Source: Mycobacterium gordonae
GTDB lineage: Bacteria; Actinomycetota; Actinomycetes; Mycobacteriales; Mycobacteriaceae
Direction: 5' to 3'
NCBI RefSeq assembly: GCF_002101675.1
Contig: NZ_LQOY01000016.1
Span: 62,001-126,000 of the forward strand
DNA length: 64,000 nt
The position numbers and the translations under genes are program-made. The notes under the pieces are model-generated. The model saw nothing but the letters and a program-made list of their open reading frames with translations, did not search any database and was not told where the DNA came from. Of the stretch, positions 61,001-64,000 are shown one piece after another; the first letter of the stretch is position 1; each line of letters begins with the position of its first letter.

Positions 61001-62836
61001 GCCTTCGACCACCGGCACATCTTCCTTGACCCCAACCCCGACTCGCGGACGTCCTGGGTGGAACGGCAGCGGATGTTCGACCTGCCCCGCTCCAGCTGGG
61101 ACGACTACGACAAGTCGCTGATCAGCGAGGGGGGCGGAGTGTACAGCCGGGATCAGAAGGCGATCCCGATCAGCGCGCAGGTGCGCGACGCCCTGGGTAT
61201 CGACGGTGACGTCACCGAGATGGCGCCGCCCAACCTGATGCGGGCGATCCTGCAGGCGCCGGTGGACCTGCTGTTCAATGGCGGGATCGGCACATACATC
61301 AAGGCCGAATCCGAATCCGACGCCGACGTCGGTGACCGCGCCAACGACCCGGTGCGGGTGAACGGGCATCAGGTGCGCGCCAAGGTGATCGGCGAAGGCG
61401 GCAACCTCGGCGTCACGGCGCGCGGCCGGGTGGAGTTCGACCTGTCCGGCGGGCGGATCAATACCGACGCGATGGACAACTCCGCCGGGGTGGACTGCTC
61501 CGACCACGAGGTCAACATCAAGATCCTGATCGACTCGCTGGTCACCGCCGGCAAGGTCGACGCCGAGGAGCGCACGTCGCTGCTCGAGTCCATGACCGAC
61601 GAGGTCGGTTGGTTGGTGCTCAAGGACAACGAGGACCAGAACGACCTGATGGGCACCAGCCGCGCGAACGCGGCCAGCCTGCTTCCGGTGCACGCCGATC
61701 AGATCAAGTACCTGGTGGCCGAGCGCGGCGTCAACCGCGAACTGGAGGCCCTGCCCTCGGAGAAGGAAATCGCCCGGCGTACCGAGGCGGGCCTCGGCCT
61801 CACCTCGCCCGAGTTGGCGACGCTGATGGCGCACGTCAAGCTGGCGCTCAAAGAGGATCTGCTGAACACCGAGCTGCCGGATCAGGACGTGTTCGCGTCC
61901 CGACTGCCGGCCTACTTCCCCAAGCCGCTGCGGGAACGGTTCACCCCGGAGATCCGCGGGCACCAGCTGCGCCGCGAGATCGTCACGACCATGCTGATCA
62001 ACGACATGGTCGACACGGCCGGCATCAGCTACGCGTTCCGGCTCGCCGAAGACGTCGGTGTCCCGCAGATCCATGCCGTGCGCACCTTCTTCGCTACCGA
62101 CGCGATCTTCGGGATTGACCACATCTGGCACCGCATCCGCGCCGCCAATCTGCCGGTCGCCCTCTCGGACCGGCTGACGCTGGACACCCGCCGGCTCATC
62201 GACCGTGCCGGACGCTGGCTGCTGAACTACCGGCCGCAGCCGCTGGCCGTCGGGGCCGAGATCAACCGGTTCGCGGCCAAGGTCAAGGCGCTGACACCGC
62301 GGATGTCGGAGTGGCTGCGCGGGGACGACAAGGCGATTGTCGAGAAGGAGGCCGCGGAGTTCACCGCTCAGGGGGCACCGCCGGATCTGGCCTACCGGGT
62401 CGCGGCCGGGCTGTACCGCTACAGCCTGCTCGACATCATCGATATCGCCGACATCACCGAGATCGAGACGGCCGAGGTGGCCGACACCTATTTCGCGCTG
62501 ATGGACCGCCTGGGCACCGATTCGCTGCTGACCGCGGTGTCGGAGCTGCCGCGCACCGACCGCTGGCATTCGTTGGCGCGCTTGGCTATTCGTGACGACA
62601 TCTACGCCTCCGTGCGCTCGTTGTGTTTCGACGTGCTCGCGGCCGGAGAGCCCGACGAGAGTGGTGAGCAGAAGATTGCCGAGTGGGAACACATCAGCGC
62701 GTCCCGGGTGGAGCGCGCGCGCCGGACGCTCAACGAGATCCGGGAAAGCGGCGCAACGGATCTCGCGACGCTGTCGGTGGCGGCACGGCAGATCCGCCGC
62801 ATGACACGCACCAGCGGACGGGCGTCGTCCGGATGA
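58016..62836 (+). CDS. gdh: NAD-specific glutamate dehydrogenase, large (about 180 kDa) type
   Basis: The protein has 1606 aa; M. tuberculosis Rv2476c is about 1624. A long N-terminal regulatory region (about 1-700) carries ACT-like segments. The catalytic domain holds [15 protein letters not shown] and [11 protein letters not shown] (substrate-binding Lys), followed by the Rossmann region with [17 protein letters not shown]. It interconverts glutamate and 2-oxoglutarate with NAD+; in mycobacteria it feeds nitrogen and carbon balance and is controlled by GarA phosphorylation. Start ATG 58016 follows GGAGCAAT. The stop overlaps the thioesterase start (ATGA). Confidence 0.95.
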   Translation: MTIDPGAKEDVAAWTTFTHGADIPDWVSKAYRESYRGPRDDGPHQSSESASVVTPGVVGAHCRLALHRPAGESAVAVYPADDPGGFGPALQVVTDQGSMLMDSVTVLLHRLGLGYTAIMTPVFEVRRDPTGELQRVEPKAADASPYVGEAWIHVQLSASVDRKVLAEVERLLPKVLADVQRVAKDAAAMIDTLSEVAAAIDDDAEGRYESPDRQEVAALLRWLNKGNFLLLGYQRTQVQDGLVAGDGSSGLGVLRARSGTRPRLTDESKLLVLAQAAVGSYLRYGAYPYAIAVREYAGGGEVYEHRFVGLFTVAAMNADVLEIPTISHRVRDALTLAGSDPSHPGQLLLDVIQTVPRPELFTLSAEQLLSMAKAVVDMGSQRRALLFLRADRLQFFVSCLVYLPRDRYTTPVRLQIEDILVREFGGTRLEFTARVSESPWALMHFMVRLPEDSQPGSVDVSDENRNRIQGLLSEAARTWADRLTAAAPTAEVSYADAEHYAAAFSEVYKQAVSPAEAINDIAVIKELSDDSVKLVFSQGDEHGLAQLTWFLGGRTASLSQLLPMLQSMGVVVLEERPFTVTRPDGLPVWIYQFKIQPHPTIPVPATDEERQAGAQRFADAVTAIWQGRVEVDRFNELVMRAGLTWQQVVLLRAYAKYLRQANFPYSQSYIESVLNEHPSTARSLVALFEALFHPKPAGSGRDAQTAAAAVAADIDALVSLDTDRILRAFASLVQATLRTNYFVTREGSARSRDVLSVKLNAQLIDELPLPRPKFEIFIYSPRVEGVHLRFGPVARGGLRWSDRRDDFRTEILGLVKAQAVKNAVIVPVGAKGGFVVKRPPLPTGEAAADRDAARAEGVACYQLFISGLLDVTDNVDHATKAVHPPPQVVRRDGDDAYLVVAADKGTATFSDIANDVAKSYGFWLGDAFASGGSVGYDHKAMGITAKGAWEAVKRHFREIGVDTQTEDFTVVGVGDMSGDVFGNGMLLSKHIRLIAAFDHRHIFLDPNPDSRTSWVERQRMFDLPRSSWDDYDKSLISEGGGVYSRDQKAIPISAQVRDALGIDGDVTEMAPPNLMRAILQAPVDLLFNGGIGTYIKAESESDADVGDRANDPVRVNGHQVRAKVIGEGGNLGVTARGRVEFDLSGGRINTDAMDNSAGVDCSDHEVNIKILIDSLVTAGKVDAEERTSLLESMTDEVGWLVLKDNEDQNDLMGTSRANAASLLPVHADQIKYLVAERGVNRELEALPSEKEIARRTEAGLGLTSPELATLMAHVKLALKEDLLNTELPDQDVFASRLPAYFPKPLRERFTPEIRGHQLRREIVTTMLINDMVDTAGISYAFRLAEDVGVPQIHAVRTFFATDAIFGIDHIWHRIRAANLPVALSDRLTLDTRRLIDRAGRWLLNYRPQPLAVGAEINRFAAKVKALTPRMSEWLRGDDKAIVEKEAAEFTAQGAPPDLAYRVAAGLYRYSLLDIIDIADITEIETAEVADTYFALMDRLGTDSLLTAVSELPRTDRWHSLARLAIRDDIYASVRSLCFDVLAAGEPDESGEQKIAEWEHISASRVERARRTLNEIRESGATDLATLSVAARQIRRMTRTSGRASSG

Positions 62837-63246
62837 GCGTCGGCTACGTCGCGGAGGTGCCGGTGCGGTGGTCGGACATCGACATGTACCAGCACGTCAA
62901 CCACGCCACCATGGTCACGATCCTCGAAGAGTCGCGGGTGCCGTTCCTATCCGAACCGTTCGGAGCCGACATCACCACCATCGGTCTGCTGATCGCCGAC
63001 GTCCGGGTGACCTACAAAGATCAACTGCGCCTGGTGGATTCGCCGTTGCAGGTGACGATCTGGACCAAACGGCTGCGGGCGGTCGACTTCACGCTGGGCT
63101 ACGAAGTGCGGTCGGTCAACGCCGACCCGGACTCCAGGCCGGCCGTCATCGCCGAGTCGCAGCTGGCGGCCGTGCACATCGAGGAGCAGCGCCTGGTGCG
63201 CTTGTCGCCTCATCATCGGGAGTACCTGCAGCGGTGGATTCGGTAG
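62833..63246 (+). CDS. Hot-dog fold acyl-CoA thioesterase (Rv2475c-like)
   Basis: The protein has 137 aa. The 4-hydroxybenzoyl-CoA thioesterase-type motif [22 protein letters not shown] (about 13-34) carries the catalytic Asp and the HVN turn. It is a single-domain hot-dog enzyme likely to act as a tetramer on acyl-CoA. It is coupled to gdh by a four-base overlap and to the next gene by a 13-base overlap. Confidence 0.9.
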   Translation: MSVGYVAEVPVRWSDIDMYQHVNHATMVTILEESRVPFLSEPFGADITTIGLLIADVRVTYKDQLRLVDSPLQVTIWTKRLRAVDFTLGYEVRSVNADPDSRPAVIAESQLAAVHIEEQRLVRLSPHHREYLQRWIR

Positions 63247-63902
63247 CCGAGCGCGGGCTGTGGCTGGCCGATCCGGCCCACCGCGCGGACCTGGCCGCGT
63301 TCGTCGATCACGCCATGCGGCTCGACGAAGCCGCGGTCATTCGTATCCGGGCCCGGTCGTCTGGTCTGCTGACGGCCTGGGTGGCAACGGGTTTCGACGT
63401 CCTTGCCAGTCGCGTGGTGGTCGGCAGAGTCAAACCCGACGACATGTCGGTCGCCGCCGATGCGTTGGCGCGCGGGCTCGCGGCGGCCTCCGAGGAGGGT
63501 TACGTGGATCCGGGCTTTGCGATGGACTCGGCCTGGCGGGGCGGGCTGCCGCCGGAGTCCGGCTTTACTCACCTCGACGACATACCCGCGAAGTTGGTGC
63601 TCGATCTGGCGCAACAGGGGGCGCAACTGGCTAAAGAGCACGGCGGTGCCCACGGGCCGCCGGTCTCGCTGCTGGACCAGGAGGTCCTCGAGGTCAGCTC
63701 CGGCAGCGGCGACGTGGTGGTGGGAGTGCCGATGCGGTGCGTATTCGCCTTGACCGCAATGGGTTTCCTACCTCAATCGGCGGACGCGGTCGGCGACGAC
63801 GAGTTGGTTCGGGTCCGGATCTCACCGGCCTGGTTGCGCATCGACGCCCGGTTCGGATCGGTGTACCGGCGACGGGCCCACGCGGCGCTGCTGGTGCACT
63901 GA
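63234..63902 (+). CDS. Conserved hypothetical protein (Rv2474c-like)
   Basis: The protein has 222 aa. GTG 63234 is chosen because family sequence ([19 protein letters not shown]) runs from there; it overlaps the thioesterase gene by 13 bp. No catalytic motif is recognised. The protein is soluble, with mixed alpha/beta character and a basic end. It is conserved next to the thioesterase and gdh in mycobacteria, which is the only hint of function. Confidence 0.82.
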   Translation: MDSVAERGLWLADPAHRADLAAFVDHAMRLDEAAVIRIRARSSGLLTAWVATGFDVLASRVVVGRVKPDDMSVAADALARGLAAASEEGYVDPGFAMDSAWRGGLPPESGFTHLDDIPAKLVLDLAQQGAQLAKEHGGAHGPPVSLLDQEVLEVSSGSGDVVVGVPMRCVFALTAMGFLPQSADAVGDDELVRVRISPAWLRIDARFGSVYRRRAHAALLVH

Positions 63903-63936
63903 CCTGTTGGAATCAGCCAGAGTTTTTTCCGGGCCG

Positions 63937-64000
63937 TCAGGTGCCGTACACCATCCACAACGGCAGCACGGCGTTGAGGTAATCCATGAACTTCTTCAGG
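63937..64000 (-). CDS. 3' end of a minus-strand gene running off the window
   Basis: On the minus strand an open frame enters from the window edge and reads LKKFMDYLNAVLPLWMVYGT before TGA at 63939-63937. The residues look like a coding C-terminus, and the gene is convergent with the preceding one. By gene order in M. tuberculosis it might be the Rv2473 counterpart (a membrane protein), but 20 residues are too few to be sure. Confidence 0.45.
   Translation of the reverse strand, partial: LKKFMDYLNAVLPLWMVYGT

Overview
The window comes from a slow-growing Mycobacterium. It is GC-rich throughout and carries a 1465-aa PE_PGRS protein, two further PE proteins and a PPE protein. Both ends match the gene order I recall from M. 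tuberculosis: the left edge is the 3' part of citE (Rv2498c-like), and 48.4-63.9 kb runs lipQ, a WS/DGAT acyltransferase, plsC, plsB2, ssb-like, ettA, gdh, thioesterase, conserved protein (Rv2485c, 2484c, 2483c, 2482c, 2478c, 2477c, 2476c, 2475c, 2474c). About 47 kb of accessory DNA lies between these anchors, and a tRNA-Arg(TCT) sits just before lipQ. I see no IS element, phage gene, rRNA or CRISPR array. Gene names with Rv numbers are from memory of the families, not from a search.

Layout. 1-1.5 kb: citE 3' part and a membrane class III adenylate cyclase. 1.4-7.0 kb (minus strand): PE_PGRS followed by a membrane protein with a FlgT-C-like end. 7.7-10.5 kb: a PucR-type regulator divergent from a Baeyer-Villiger monooxygenase, with a perfect inverted repeat between them; a frameshifted doxX-like pseudogene follows. 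11.1-14.2 kb (minus): a PPE-PPW gene overlapping a PE-PPE hydrolase gene. 14.4-36.9 kb: a nonribosomal peptide locus. 37.0-40.1 kb (minus): a MacB/FtsX-type ABC transporter. 40.2-42.8 kb: an ATP-grasp enzyme coupled to a beta-lactamase-like hydrolase, with a 15-codon ORF in front. 43.2-48.0 kb: a FeeM/GNAT-like protein, a ThiF-nitroreductase fusion (MoeY) and a GGDEF-EAL c-di-GMP protein (DcpA), as one operon.

The main find is the 14.4-36.9 kb locus. It has two ABC half-transporters of the YbtP/YbtQ-IrtB kind, then a PE gene and an LCMT-type methyltransferase on the minus strand. Divergent from these is a four-gene, fully overlapping operon: a 3017-aa NRPS (FAAL-ACP-Cy-A(Cys)-PCP-Cy-MT-like-PCP-Cy-PCP), an 1822-aa NRPS (docking-Cy-A(Cys)-MT-PCP-TE), a saccharopine-dehydrogenase-like protein and a thiazolinyl-imide-reductase-like protein. 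The logic is that of pyochelin and yersiniabactin assembly, but the starter domain is a fatty-acyl-AMP ligase and no salicylate synthase is present. I infer a lipidated, cysteine-derived thiazoline/thiazolidine metallophore made, modified, moved across membranes and possibly handled at the surface by the PE protein. Two copies of a 29-bp motif lie between the divergent PE and NRPS genes, and a looser third copy lies upstream of the ABC pair, suggesting shared control. The metal and the regulator cannot be read from the sequence.

Most of the conserved right-hand block is lipid and central metabolism (glycerolipid acyltransferases, glutamate dehydrogenase, ribosome-associated EttA). The window ends in the 3' end of a minus-strand gene.
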